The position numbers and the translations under genes are program-made. The notes beneath the pieces are model-generated. The model saw only the letters and a list, made by a program, of their open reading frames with translations, ran no database searches and had not been told where the DNA came from. 64,000 nt of DNA, taken from Pseudovirgaria hyperparasitica (lineage: Eukaryota; Ascomycota; Dothideomycetes; Acrospermales; Acrospermaceae). Below are positions 22,333-33,566 of this stretch, piece after piece; position 1 is the first letter of the stretch; the number at the start of each line of letters is the position of its first letter. The stretch covers positions 783,459 to 847,458 of the forward strand of contig NW_022985558.1 of the NCBI RefSeq assembly GCF_010093815.1. Direction: 5' to 3'.

Positions 22333-22806
22333 TGAGGGGCATACGTTCGTTCCATCACAGTCAGTGCAGAAGCAAGTGGTCGGGTTTTTCCATTCTCTGC
22401 CTCGGCTCCAGACTTGCTCACGACCAAGACGAATCTACTCCCAAGTCAATTTTGGGGTCTACTACTGCGTCGCAGAATCACCAGCTTCTTTCTCACGACT
22501 CTAGCTAGGGCTGAGAGTTCAGCTTGAGCAAGGCCACCAGTTACAGTCGAGTCTCAGCTCTCCTACACAACACACACACACAGACAGGCCAGCCCGTCGC
22601 AGCGCTCGTCTGCTCCACACTACACACCAGTGACACCACGCACCGCCCAACCAGCCAGTAACCAGCTACCAACAGCCAACTGAGCCAACCGACCCGACCG
22701 TCGTCCCTCCCAGGCCCTCTGCTCCACCCACTCTCTCCCCCCCTCCCGTCCTCTGCTCTCTTTTTACAACGTCTTCGCTGACCGTTCCCCCGTCGAGGTT
22801 GTTTTC

Positions 22807-25260
22807 ATGTCATCCATGAACGCTCGCTTCAAAAATCTCGTGGGCTCGAGACGCAAATCCTCAAACACTGTTGCTGCCTCAAACCCAAGCACCCCGCCCC
22901 CAGCCAACTCCAGCTCGCTCTCCCCTCCTTCCAATCCCAGCTCCTCCACCACTTCTCTCCAGATGAATCCCCAAAACCCTCTCGGTCGTCCTCCTTCCTA
23001 CACCTACGCTCCTCCTGGTGGCAACCTCGGTGCTCCTCAGCAACACGGTCGTTCGAGTAGTCCAATGCCCCCGCCGCCCATAAACACTGGTGCACAAGGC
23101 CACGGATATCCACCCCAACCGCAAGGCCAGATGTATGGTCAAGGTCCTCCTCCTCCGGGGCCTCCGGGTTATCCTCCCGCTCAACAACCTCAGTATGGTG
23201 GTTATGGTGCTCCGGCTCCGGCTCCTCCAGGGCCACAAGCGTACAACAGGCCCCCACCAGCTGTCGAGGCTGATGCCGGGAATCGGAGTAAAGCTCAATT
23301 GATTGTTGGGATTGATTTTGTAAGTCCGAGTCTCTTAGCAGTCATACGGCGAGTTTGCGCTAACTATACGCTAGGGAACCACCTTTTCCGGTGTAGCGTT
23401 TGCGTTTGCGACAAATACTGAGGCAAAGGAAGACATCATCACTGAGTGGCCGGGCGCAGGGAATCAAACAAAACAAAAGGTCAGCAAGAATAACATGAGA
23501 CACCAGAGTCGCTTTTCTAACGTTTATCGTAGATTCCGACCGTTCTATACTATGATCAATACCAAAAAGTCGTCGGATGGGGTCCAGATATTGCTGAGGC
23601 GCTAGCTCCGACTGGATACCCCAAGGCTGGCGTGCAGAAAGTCGAATGGTTCAAGCTGCAGCTGATGCTGTCTGGAAACACATATATTGACCCAATCAAC
23701 CTTCCCCCACTACCGCCAGGCAAGTCGGAAATCGACGTAGCCGCTGATTATCTATTCCACCTAAGACAGGCCATGCGAAACCAGCTGCAAAAAACCCTCG
23801 GAGAAGTATTCAATCGTGAAGAGAGAAATATTCGATACTACCTCACAGTACCTGCTATCTGGAACGATGCTGGGAAGGCAGCTACTCGTGCTGCAGCCAT
23901 TCAGGCCGGCTTCCTTCGGGACGAGAACGACAATCGGCTGACACTGATCACTGAGCCAGAGGCAGCTGCCATGTTCTGTTCGAAGACAGGCTTACTTAAT
24001 CTCAAAGTACACGATGCTCTTCTGATCGTTGATTGCGGTGGTGGCACCGTCGATTTGATCGCTTATGAAGTCGAAGAGGAGAACCCATTCTCTGTCGCAG
24101 AATGTACTGCAGGTTCTGGTGACTCTTGCGGCTCTACCGCATTGAATCGTAACTTTAGCAACATTCTTCGTGCCAAGATCCGAAAGATGAAGCTTCCAGA
24201 CGGCTCCAAGACTGCAGGCAAGGTTTATGCCAAGTGCATCATGGATTTCGAAAACCGAATCAAAGCAGACTTCCGCAACAACGGTCAGGTATGTGCTGTC
24301 ACGTCTCTTGGGCTGACTTATGCTAACCAGCTTCACAACAGAAATGGGCCGTTGACGTTGGTATTGAAGCCGAGTTCCCTGAAGCAGGCATTGAAGAGGG
24401 CTACATGACGTTTACGAACGAGGAGATTCTTCAGTGCTTCGAACCAGTCGTTAATCGTATTCTGGAACTTGTACGGAACCAAATTATTGCCATCCAAGCG
24501 CAAAATAGGGCACTGCAGGTTTGTGAATCATCTAGTGATGCCTTACACATTTGCTAACTTCTTCTAGAACGTTCTCGTTGTTGGTGGTTTTGGTGCATCC
24601 GAATACCTTTTCCAGCAAATCAAGCTTCACGTTCCTCCACAGTTCCAGTCCAAGGTCGTCCGGCCTATGGATTCAGTAGCAGCTATTGTGAAGGGTGCTG
24701 TCACAGCTGGTATTACTGAGCGTATTGTAACTCATCGTGTGTCCCGTCGTCACTATCTGATGGCTACCTTGCAGCCTTTCAAGGAGGGTCACCATCCTGA
24801 GCAGTATCGTGTCCCGTCCCTGGATGGCAAGGATCGCTGCAAATACACTCGCCAAATATTTGTGCAAAAGGGTCAGCGTGTCAAGATTGGCGAGCCAGTC
24901 AAGGTCTCCTTCTTTCGACAAGTGGCACCAGGGGCTACGCTCATGTACGAAGATATCTTGTATGCTTGTGACGATGATGTCTGCCCAGAGTATACCAAAG
25001 ATCCTCGTAAGTTCCGCTCCACTTAATGTTATTCAAGGACGGACCTAACATGGTAATTAGGCATCAAGGAAGTCGTTACTTTAACCTCAGATCTCTCACG
25101 CAAGAATCTCGAGAAAGATTTCGAGCGCATGGACACACCGCAGGGCACGTTCTACCGGGTGTACTTTGACATCTACCTCACGCTAGACGGGTCCGAGTTC
25201 AATGCAGAACTCGTCTGCCAGGGCGAAGTCATGGGCCGCTGCTCTGCGCGCTTCCGATAA
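22807..25260 (+). CDS. Hsp70-superfamily (HSPA12-like) protein with proline-rich N-terminus
   Basis: Six exons (22807-23319, 23375-23479, 23533-24288, 24342-24518, 24568-25006, 25061-25260) give 729 residues. Residues 1-165 are a low-complexity Pro/Gly/Gln/Tyr-rich region (QQPQYGGYGAPAPAPPGP). The actin-like ATPase fold starts with phosphate-1 IVGIDFGTTFSGVAFAFA, followed by TVPAIWNDAGK, ITEPEAAAM, phosphate-2 LIVDCGGGTVDLIAYEV and adenosine motif NVLVVGGFGASEYL. There is no canonical Hsp70 substrate domain or EEVD end, so it belongs to the divergent, fungal-expanded HSPA12-like group, not classical chaperones. Its cellular role is unknown. The start ATG has a preceding C/T-rich leader. Exon joins are supported by the intact ATPase motifs across junctions 1 and 4. 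Confidence 0.9.
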
Positions 25261-26324
25261 ATGTCTCAAAACCTTCCGGACACGAAATGCGGACCCTTTA
25301 CGAACATCCCTTCATACACATCTCCGGGTACTGGGATGGGATTCTCATTTGGCTATGGAGTTTGACTATAAAACAATTTTTTTTCTCGCTCCTCTTCTCT
25401 CCCTTTGTTTGTCGCTGTTGCGTTTCTCTCGATTGTTTTTTGTGTGATGTCTGTCGCGTCTGCATACCCCCCTCCCAATATTCAGTTCAGGCCTTGTTCT
25501 CGGTTGCAATGCGCACGCACACATACAAACACACATCTGTTACACACAAATTTCGGCCGCACAGCGCAGCAGATTACGCATATTATGAGTGAAGTGGGGA
25601 AAGGGGGGGGCCAGGTTTCGGTAGTGAGTGTGGACCGGGTTTTTACCTGATCTGTCACGAGATGAATATGATGATGATGATAAGGCGACCAGGAGGAAGC
25701 CAGGACTTTGGGGAATGGATGGATGGATGGATGCTCATGGGGGATTATTGTGCGAACGTCTTTTTTGGTGGGGGCTTGGGCGAGGTGGGGGCGATGTTGG
25801 GATTGCTGTTAGCGAAATGATAGGAGCGACGTAGTTGGTTGGTAGTAGTGAGTGATAGTAGCTAGGTAGTAGGTAGTAGGTAGTAGACATTCTTACATGT
25901 TATATGGAGGCTTGAATATATAATGAATGGCGTCCAAGTATCCTGGTCGAGCCCCCACCGTTTTGTATCAGCCCCACCATCTCACGCATATTCTTCGACT
26001 ACATACGGATCACGATGGTCTGCTATAATGTGTTATCGTCAAGGATCGGCTTATGTTCGTTCCTCTATGGCCATATGAGCGCGCAATCATTGCTATTGGA
26101 TTCAGGACAATTCATTGTGAATTACGTTACTATAGTCATTGCACCATGCCACTGTGCCTCTCCTATGTTGTATCTACGTTCCCAGGGTATTATTATCATC
26201 GGAAGTGAGTCAACGCTGTGCTACAAATTACAACCCCATGCTTCTCTGCTGTCGACATTGCCGTTCGCCTCCTGCACTACAGCATGCTCGCGGTAGCCAT
26301 TTCAACGTCAACTCATGATCGCCA
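25261..26324. other. Convergent intergenic region
   Basis: Between the 3' ends of the Hsp70-like (+) and PAP2 phosphatase (-) genes. Contains T-rich runs near 25370-25445 (probable 3' UTR), and two simple repeats near 25715 and 25857. No gene seen. Confidence 0.55.
25715..25888. repeat. Simple repeats (GGAT)n and (TAGGTAG)n
   Basis: A GGAT tetranucleotide run at 25715-25731 and repeated TAGGTAG units at about 25857-25888, in a non-coding convergent region. Confidence 0.7.
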
Positions 26325-27856
26325 TCATACCATCTGTTCGCCTCGTGCATATCCGCCACCAACAGGTCGACGTTCAATACCTGAATTACGACGGTGGCCA
26401 GTAGAGTTGACCGTGTCATTCGCAACGCCATGGCCAACGCCGCTGTGATCTCCATTGTCAACGAGCCCATTCTGATGTCCATTATCAACAACTCCATTAT
26501 GGTGGCTGCGTCCAGCATTCACATTCGATCCCTTGCCCCAACCTGCCTTGCGCGTAAAGACACCAGTCCCAAAGCCTTCCAGCGCGCTCGCAGCCCGATC
26601 ATATGCAAACGGTGTTCCACGAATAAGCGGGACGTGGTTGAAACGGAAGTCCCACACCGCAGCATAGACCATCCTATATGCTGCGAATGCGAACATGGTT
26701 CCAATGATAGCACCAGCAACTACGTCATACCAATTGTGGTACTCATCAATGGTGAGGGCACCGCCGATGAGGACTGCTCCGAGGATGGGTGCAAAGACGA
26801 GAATCAGTGCCCACATTGGCGTATGGTGGTTGCTGAAGAGCTTGAGCTTAGCATTAAGGTAGAGGGAGAGGAAGACGAAGCCAGCGAAGGCGGCTGTGGT
26901 GTGGCCCGAGGGAAAGGATTCGAGGGCATCATCGATTTCTGGTCACGGTCAGTGCCTGGCTTTTCAGTGGAAGTCGATACCACTACGGTACTTACGGTCG
27001 TTGTCTCCTGTACAGATAGATCTATCGAACATGATACCACCAAGTCCATTGCCGGTCAAGGGTGAGCCACTCGGGTCGGCGTTTGGATCGGTCGCTATGG
27101 CGATCATTGCAGGGGTGATATTGGGCTTGCAGACAGCCAGGAAGTGCGGTCTCAGACCACCGATGAGGCACTTCAGAAACACCTGGAAGACGGCAGCAGT
27201 GATAAGTGAGTATAAGAGACCAAGAGTCTAAACAACATGTGTTAGCATACTTCTCCCAAACGGAGTGCACCATGGCTGAACATACAGCATTGTTCACATC
27301 CCAGAAACTCCTGACACGGATCTGCGCGATCAAGAACACAGAAATCGGTACCAACGCAGCGAGTAGTGCAGCGGCCCAGATGGGGATGATCTCGTTGCGA
27401 AGTGGGTACGCGAACTGAGGGTACACAATCTCACCATCAGCGAAGTAGATAGGGAACGAGCGGGAGGGTGCTGGTGGAGCTTCGTAAACCTGGACACAAC
27501 ATTAGCAATTACACCCAACACGAGTGTGTTCTTCCTCCAACCCATGAAGCCATGGAAAGGATTGTAAACTTGAAAATCAATGAACATACACCAAGACCAA
27601 TCACACCCATTATGACCATAGTCAAGATATCTGCCCAAGTAAGTTTGAACCACTGTCCAAACGTCGGCCTCGAGTAAAGCGAGTGCGTATTCCCATGGTT
27701 GCGGGCATTGATAACGCCGCCAGTGTGACCGGTCGCGTTGCTGCGATGATCACGATTGAACATGCCACCGAGTGCAGACTTTTTCTCTGGATGAGTACCT
27801 GTAGCAGTGGTGGTGTCTGCAGCAACCGGTTGCGTACGGCGATTGAAAAAACCCAT
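26325..27856 (-). CDS. PAP2-superfamily lipid phosphate phosphatase
   Basis: Four exons (27856-27590, 27489-27286, 27227-26996, 26938-26325) give 438 residues. LPP/DPP enzymes dephosphorylate phosphatidate, diacylglycerol pyrophosphate and related lipids at the lumenal face of membranes. Several transmembrane segments are seen (TWADILTMVIMGVIGLG, IPIWAAALLAALVPISVFLIA, WALILVFAPILGAVLIGG). Catalytic motif 1 is KCLIGGLRP (Lys176, Arg183-Pro184), motif 2 is PSGH (244-247), and motif 3 is TIDEYHNWYD with His302 and Asp306. The arginine normally found six residues before the motif-3 His is Leu296. The hydrophilic C-terminal tail carries NG-containing imperfect repeats (HHNGVVDNG, HQNGLVDNG). The start is the first ATG; an upstream in-frame extension has none. 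Confidence 0.9.
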
Positions 27857-29298
27857 CTCGATGCTGGCTGAATTCTGAAGCGATTGAAACAATAGCAGCT
27901 AGGAACAACTGAATGAGCTGGGAATGGATGTAAGATGGATGTAGCGTGCAAGTCGCGTGAGATAGAGGGACGGAAGAGGATGACGCAAGACGGCGGAGTC
28001 TGAACAAGGCAGGCGCGATCTGGTCCTGGAGACGGGAAAGTCAACAAATTTCCAGGACGTGCGCAGCTTAAAAGGGCAATGACTCTATAGTGGACTTCCC
28101 TGTTTTCGACGCGCATGCACACCGAGAAGTTGAGATTGCCATGACGTCTCATCTCCACATTACTCAAGGTAATATTGTTGTTCTTCACTTCACTAGCCAC
28201 AGAGAATGCTCGACACGACATGGCACTACGCGGCACGGTGCGACGGAGAAGTCGCACTTGTGTAGACTGTGTGGAGCATCTTGTAGTTGGCCTTGACACC
28301 TCGACTTGATACCTCCGATGTACTGTACTACTGGAGTCTGTAGCGCGTTATGCTCCGACAGTTGGCAGAAGCTTGTCAAAAGCTTGGTCTGGTACTACTG
28401 TAGCATAACCCTTAACATTGGTTCGCTTGCTGCGTGACCCGACTTTAGCGGCCGCTGCGTGGAGCATGATGCGATGACGTTTCGCATGGATTGACCGTAT
28501 TTGGTCGATTCTATTGGTCGTGTTCACGAAGGTGTTTGCAATGGTCAAAGAGGGGTGTACAGACGTATAAATCCTTGCTAGAAATTCAAATGGGTATATA
28601 ACAGAAAGATTGACCATAAATATCCGCCGACGAAGCACAGCCGTGTTCGAACCAGTTGCACCACATTTAATACAATATACATGACCATACACGTTCCACC
28701 ACATATCCGCCACATTCGCATGTCTTTCATGTTCTTTTGATTCTCAACTCGACAAGCAGCGACGCTCCAGCAACAGCTTTGCGTGCATCTAGCTGCATCA
28801 TGATCATTCTTGGCCAGTACTGTCTCCCAGCGCACATGTGAAGTCCCAGAGTCCCAGGGCCGAGCTTTTTTGGACCGATCCAGCTCTGACCTTCATAACC
28901 CAGCCGAGTTAGAAGCACCTAGGGCTGTCACTGTTACAAGTCCTCGCTCGTGTTTGTCCCATGCCTCTTGTGTGGTGGATCGTGGTGGACCGCAGGTATT
29001 TCTCGAGGTCGAGACCTGCGTCACATCGACCACATGCTTTTGGTCAAATTGTTGGTTGAAGATATCGTTGACGGATGAGCCGGTGTTGTATGTGTGCGCA
29101 AAGTATTGTAGCTCTCAATCATTCATAGGATCACTCTGAATCTGCAGTAAGAAGAAAGATGCATTCTAGATCTGCGTAATTTGCGAAAAGAATAATGAGC
29201 TATGCTTCTGCTTGGTAGGAGAAACGCAAGGAAATCTCATCTGTGCAGTCTGTGGTGGGGAGGGGCGAGGAGAGCAGGTAAGTGAAGAGAGGAGCAGG
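27857..29298. other. Intergenic region
   Basis: Upstream of the PAP2 gene (-) and downstream of the small gene at 29299-29622 (-). Several ORFs of 60-125 codons occur on both strands but lack domains, clear start context or partner exons. I do not support a gene here. Confidence 0.5.
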
Positions 29299-29622
29299 TC
29301 ATGGATCGATATAATCAATGTCATTGAAAAGATCCATGACCACTTTCAGCATGGGTTCGCAGAGGCTTACTTCGTCCCCGGTCTCGCCTCCGAAAAGGCG
29401 AAGCCGTTGAGCTTCCATTGCATCTTCGTCATCCTGCATCTGCCATGCCGAGTAGAGCTCTTCGAAAAAGGGAGAAGATTGGTAATGAGGGAGTGGAGGA
29501 GCAGGCTCTATGTTTCGATCTTTGGACGAGGAAACGGATGATGTCCGAGAATGATTTTGCTGCGTATGCGAACGGTGGCGAGGTCGACTTCGGGTTCGTT
29601 TACGGTTGTGTCGTTGGCCCAT
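29299..29622 (-). CDS. Small conserved-looking hypothetical protein
   Basis: A single exon of 107 residues. The N-terminus is strongly basic (MGQRHNRKRTRSRPRHRSH), the middle Ser-rich, and the C-terminal half is acidic and looks globular/helical (SSPFFEELYSAWQMQDDEDAMEAQRLRLFGG ... LKVVMDLFNDIDYI). A TATATATATATA run lies about 85-100 nt upstream of the ATG, at a suitable place for a TATA element. The amphipathic C-terminus and non-random composition argue for a real gene. The basic N-terminus could be a nucleic-acid-binding or nuclear-targeting segment (inference). No family is recognised. Confidence 0.6.
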   Translation of the reverse strand: MGQRHNRKRTRSRPRHRSHTQQNHSRTSSVSSSKDRNIEPAPPLPHYQSSPFFEELYSAWQMQDDEDAMEAQRLRLFGGETGDEVSLCEPMLKVVMDLFNDIDYIDP

Positions 29623-29706
29623 TGTGCGTTATCAATCAGCAGTCACGGAGACCCTGGCGGTAGAACAAAGATTGTAGAGTGGTAATGAGTGGCAAGCATG
29701 GAGGTC

Positions 29707-29723
29707 ATAGATATATATATATA
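29707..29723. promoter_or_regulatory. (TA)n, possible TATA element of the small gene
   Basis: An alternating TA run about 85-100 nt upstream of the minus-strand ATG at 29622. It could serve as a TATA box or be a chance microsatellite. Confidence 0.4.
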
Positions 29724-31186
29724 CACTTCCGATGTTGACTAGAGGCAGCGATGCCGTGCCGCGTGCATGAGAATGACAGAGTCATGCATGTGATGACTCA
29801 AACCGATTGAGGCGGGTTCTGCTGACTCATGATTGGCCAGGCTGTGGACACTAACTTGATTAGGTACAAAGCACAGCCACGGCTAGGCAGGGAACATGGT
29901 AGAGCCTTCTCGATGCGTCAAACACGAGAGGCTCAACCGAAACATGTCTCTACTGCATTCGTCATCTGCTTTTTCAGACTTGGAAGCAGCAATGTCACAC
30001 CACTATGGTCCCATCTTACGAATCCGCGCGACACTCATACATGTCCTCGATTTCGCATAACACGTAATAGACCACCTCACTGTTGCGTACTAGATACTAG
30101 GTCGGGCTTCATTCTACCACTGGCATATTTTCGGAGCTGGCTTGCCTCTGCCATGCATCTTTGACGCCGATGTCGGTGCGACGTGTCTCCTGAGTCACAA
30201 AGCATAGATGAGGAGCTCTGTCGCCTATTTTGCGATGACTACGAGCAATCTAGAGGATATATGTCTGACTAAAAGATTCGCGACTTGCCAAGTATCGCGA
30301 CAAGCACGCTGCAGTTGCCTACGAGGCTTCACTCAAGTGCCAGCGCATCCGACGGGGCGGTGGCCAGGCACGTAGAATTCGAGCACTAGCCCACCCGTGT
30401 CAGATGTGGCCGTAGAGATTCAACTTTATCGCAACAAAGTTTGTCTTTTCGATACGTATCGTTATGGGAGATAGTGTGGTAGGTTACAAGACACATGACT
30501 TGGTGCGTTCCTCTTGCTTGCATAATGTGTGGCATAGAACAACCTTGAACTACCTTTTAATGCGACTACCTTTCTTTGGTGGGATTAGTGACTACCTTTC
30601 ACGATTCAAAAGTCAAGTCGAAGAAGCAGGTATGGGTCTGATACAGCACGTACATGATGTAGTACATAGCGTTTCACTTTGCAGCCCTGGCCCCTGATAC
30701 ATCATCGTGGGGTGAAAAGATTTATAGTCTTGACATCTCCACAGCTCCACAAACACTCGAGCCTCCTCCCCACGTCTCTCGACAGCAGCCTTGTAACTGA
30801 TTCTTCGTGGCGTAAGCCATCCGTTTCAATATCCTCAGACCCACTTCCCGTGCTCTTATACACGGAAATTGTTTCTCCGTTCGCACTACCATACGCGCCG
30901 GAATCACTGCTAAACGTGCCGGAATCACAATTCCAATCTATTCGAAGCCAAGATAAGTCAAGCCTTGGGACAAAATGCTTGTATATGGAATGATTCCACA
31001 GATGGGATATTGAGTCGCAAACTGACTTTGCGATACGTATATTTCGATCCACTTATGATCCTCGACAGTCAAATGAAGTGGCGGACGAATGATAACCGTC
31101 ATATTAAGGGCTGTAACATAGATTGGGGGACGCGTATCTTGTGCGTACATGTTGACGTCGACGAAAGAATGCTGTAGGCTTTGGTG
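29724..31186. other. Intergenic, endopolygalacturonase promoter side
   Basis: No supportable gene. Two overlapping minus-strand ORFs around 30702-31246 have no recognisable features. A GTGGGG (matches the CreA consensus SYGGRG) is at about 30709-30714, a weak hint at carbon repression of the downstream pectinase. Confidence 0.5.
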
Positions 31187-31194
31187 TATAAAAA
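31187..31194 (+). promoter_or_regulatory. TATA box of the endopolygalacturonase gene
   Basis: TATAAAAA about 90 nt upstream of the ATG at 31284; typical of strongly inducible fungal hydrolase genes. Confidence 0.6.
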
Positions 31195-31283
31195 GACTCA
31201 CCAAGGAGATAGAGAGCATACGACACGATCTTTCCACTTTCATCACTTCCTTTCTGCTCCATTCTACTTCAATACTTCTAAAA

Positions 31284-32658
31284 ATGAAGCTCTTTTTCTA
31301 TGCCTTATCCATAGTCCTGGCGACTGTTGGCTGTGCCGACGCAAAATCCACAGCTGTAAAGAGTTCCAAGACGGCTACATCTTGCACTGTGACGGAGTAT
31401 GCCTCTGTGTCTGCAGCAGTAGCGTCCTGCACAGCGATAACCCTTAAGAGTATCACGGTTCCAGCTGGTGATACGTTGGATCTGACGAAGTTGAAGGCTG
31501 GATCGAAGGTCACCTTCTCAGGCACCACGGTTAGTCCTCTAAACTTGCGACAGGATATCATGCTAGCGACGCCTCTATAGTGAGAATTGCTAGAAGTGTG
31601 GCTAGATTGATATCCTGTCACTGCGTTTTTAGATCGAAAACCGTCTAATAAGAATCGAAAAGACTTTTGAATATGTAGCCGAGGACTTTGATCCCGTCAA
31701 GATCACTGGCTCAGGAGTCGAGATCACCGGTGATTCCTCCCATGTCATTGATGGCAACGGCTCGGCGTGGTGGGACGGACAAGGTTCGAATGGCGGTACA
31801 ACGAAGTAAACAACTTCTTGTCGATCTTGTGACCTTATCGCTGACGCCAATAGACCGGATCACTTCATTGTCTTGAGTAAACTTGTTGCCAACTCGCATG
31901 TCCACGGACTGAACATCAAGAACTGGCCGACCCATTGCTTCCAGATCACCGGCGCCAAAGACTTGATCATCGAGAATATTTATCTAGACAACTCCGCTGG
32001 TGATGCCCCAAACAGCAAGTCTGGTGGGAAGGCAGCTGCTCACAACTCAGATGGCTTCGATATAAGCTCCAGCACCAATGTAGTTCTGAGGAATTCAATC
32101 GTGAAGAACCAGGACGACTGTGTTGCTGTGACCAGTGGGACAAACATTACTGTCTCTGGGCTGACCTGTAGTGGTGGCCACGGTTTGAGCATTGGGAGTG
32201 TCGGTGGCAAAAGTAGTAAGTCGACTTCCATGCGAATGTCCTTATTTGTGATCCTGACTCGGTCGTTAGACAACACCGTATCTGGGATTACCTTCTCTGA
32301 CAGTACGATATCCAATTCTGAGAATGGGGCGCGAATCAAGACCAACTCTGGTACCACGGGAAGTGTCGAGAATATAGTGTACACGAACATCAAGTTGTCC
32401 AATATCTCTGATTATGGCATCGACATCCAGCAGGACTACCTGAATGGGGGCCCAACCGGTGTCCCTACCAACGGAGTTACGATCAAGGGTGTTACGATGT
32501 CCAACATTACCGGCACAGCGACGAGCGATGCGAAGAATTATTATATTCTTTGCGGCAGCGGGTCATGCTCCGACTTTACCTTTAATGGTATTAGTATCAC
32601 TGGTGGGACTGGCGACAGCTGTAACTATAGTCCGGCCGGTGACTTCAAATGCGCTTGA
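31284..32658 (+). CDS. Endopolygalacturonase, GH28, secreted
   Basis: Four exons (31284-31529, 31663-31805, 31854-32215, 32270-32658) give 379 residues; acceptor 31632 instead of 31662 would insert ten residues in frame. GH28 enzymes cleave alpha-1,4 bonds of pectic homogalacturonan. A signal peptide is evident (MKLFFYALSIVLATVGCADA). The catalytic signatures are present: NSD (194-196, usually NTD), DD (217-218, NQDDC), GHG (238-240) and RIK (271-273). Cys pairs of the family are present, including CGSGSC near the C-terminus. The right-handed beta-helix pattern of short IxI/NIT repeats is visible. Single-domain length fits fungal endo-PGs (about 360-380). Likely regulated by carbon source and pectin breakdown products. 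The first intron is unusually long and holds an inverted repeat. Confidence 0.93.
31549..31619 (+). repeat. Inverted repeat inside intron 1 of the endopolygalacturonase
   Basis: Left arm 31549-31570 and right arm 31598-31619. The outer 12 bases (GACAGGATATCA / TGATATCCTGTC) are perfectly complementary, and 19 of 22 pair overall, with a 27-nt loop. The intron RNA can fold into a long hairpin. Confidence 0.8.
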
Positions 32659-33024
32659 ATTCTAGGCGATGCAAGCTGGATGAGGTTTAGAAGTACTTTC
32701 TTGTATATATCATTCATATTTGGTACCTTGACTTGTTCGGTGACCCATGGTTCTGATGTAACAGACCGTGCAATACAATAGCGCGATAATGTTGCTGATA
32801 CAGCTTTAGCGCATAATGACTTGTCTTTCCAAACGAGCCCCTCATGTTCATCTCATTTGCCTTAGTATGTACAGGTTTGCGAACGTGGCCATGGGCTTAA
32901 TCACTATCGCAGATGCTCGGAATGCGCCAAAACTCCTCGCTTGGCTAGGCTATCCATAAAAAGAGGCCCAATACGAGTCAAAGGCCTCATCTGTCGACAT
33001 CCTTGATTCATATCTTCCTAAGAG
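32659..33024. other. Convergent intergenic region
   Basis: Between the 3' ends of the endopolygalacturonase (+) and DUF1770 (-) genes; both 3' UTRs expected. No gene seen. Confidence 0.6.
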
Positions 33025-33566
33025 TCATTGCTGACCTGCAGGAAGTTTCCAATTGTTCACACGCCACCACCAGCGTCGTACCCTCGCTCCTACATGGCGT
33101 CCACTTAGTCTCGATGCGGAATTCCAATGTCTCCAACCAGAAAGAATCAATTGCCAGCCCAGGCCTTGTACAAGAGGTAGAAGTACCTGACGTCTGCTGT
33201 TAGCTTACACTTGGATCTCTGGGCGTCTTCCGTATATACCTGATCTCGTATCGTGATGTATGTGACACCCTGCCATCCTTGCGCTTGTTCAATGCTTTTC
33301 AGATAGCTCTGCTCGAATCTCATATCCGGAAGTGGAGGGAGCGCGGGCCGCCGCGGGCGAAGATCGAGGATCGATACAGGAATCTCGTCGTCGGCGGCAT
33401 CTGCAACTGCATCGAGTTCGGAGGGAGTGGGTGACGAGGACACGCGAACAGGCTCTCGCTTGTCTGCCGCCGTTGACGGTGCTATATCATGGCTTGGCGA
33501 TGGTCTCCGATTGATCGAGGCCGATTGTATGGCGGATGTGAGCTCCGAGACTACGTTGTGAGACAT
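33025..33566 (-). CDS. DUF1770 fungal protein
   Basis: Two exons (33566-33240, 33186-33025; 53-nt intron) give 162 residues. The family is fungal and of unknown function. Signatures seen are an N-terminal SELTSAIQSASINRRPSPSHDI, a central basic/proline block LRPRRPALPPLPDMRFEQSY, then GWQGVTYITIRDQVLLPLVQG and, after the splice, LGWQLILSGWRHW. The central and C-terminal parts look amphipathic and could be membrane-associated (inference). The splice acceptor was chosen because it continues the family motif IRDQV-LLPLVQG; without splicing the frame ends early. It is divergently transcribed from calcineurin B, with 242 nt between start codons. Confidence 0.85.

Larger units (their letters stand above)
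20961..22806. other. Intergenic, long leader of the Hsp70-like gene
   Basis: About 1.8 kb with only short unsupported ORFs. From about 22.0 kb the plus strand becomes C/T-rich and then C/A-rich up to the Hsp70-like ATG, typical of a fungal promoter and 5' leader. Contains a telomere-like GGGTTAGGGTTA and a CTGT-type repeat. Confidence 0.6.

Noticed and set aside
28348-28713. Minus-strand 121-codon ORF in the gap after the PAP2 gene
   Set aside because: No recognisable domain, presequence or partner exon; length is within chance expectation.
30702-31246. Overlapping minus-strand ORFs upstream of the endopolygalacturonase
   Set aside because: About 100 codons each with no domain, signal peptide or joining splice site; they overlap the presumed pectinase promoter.
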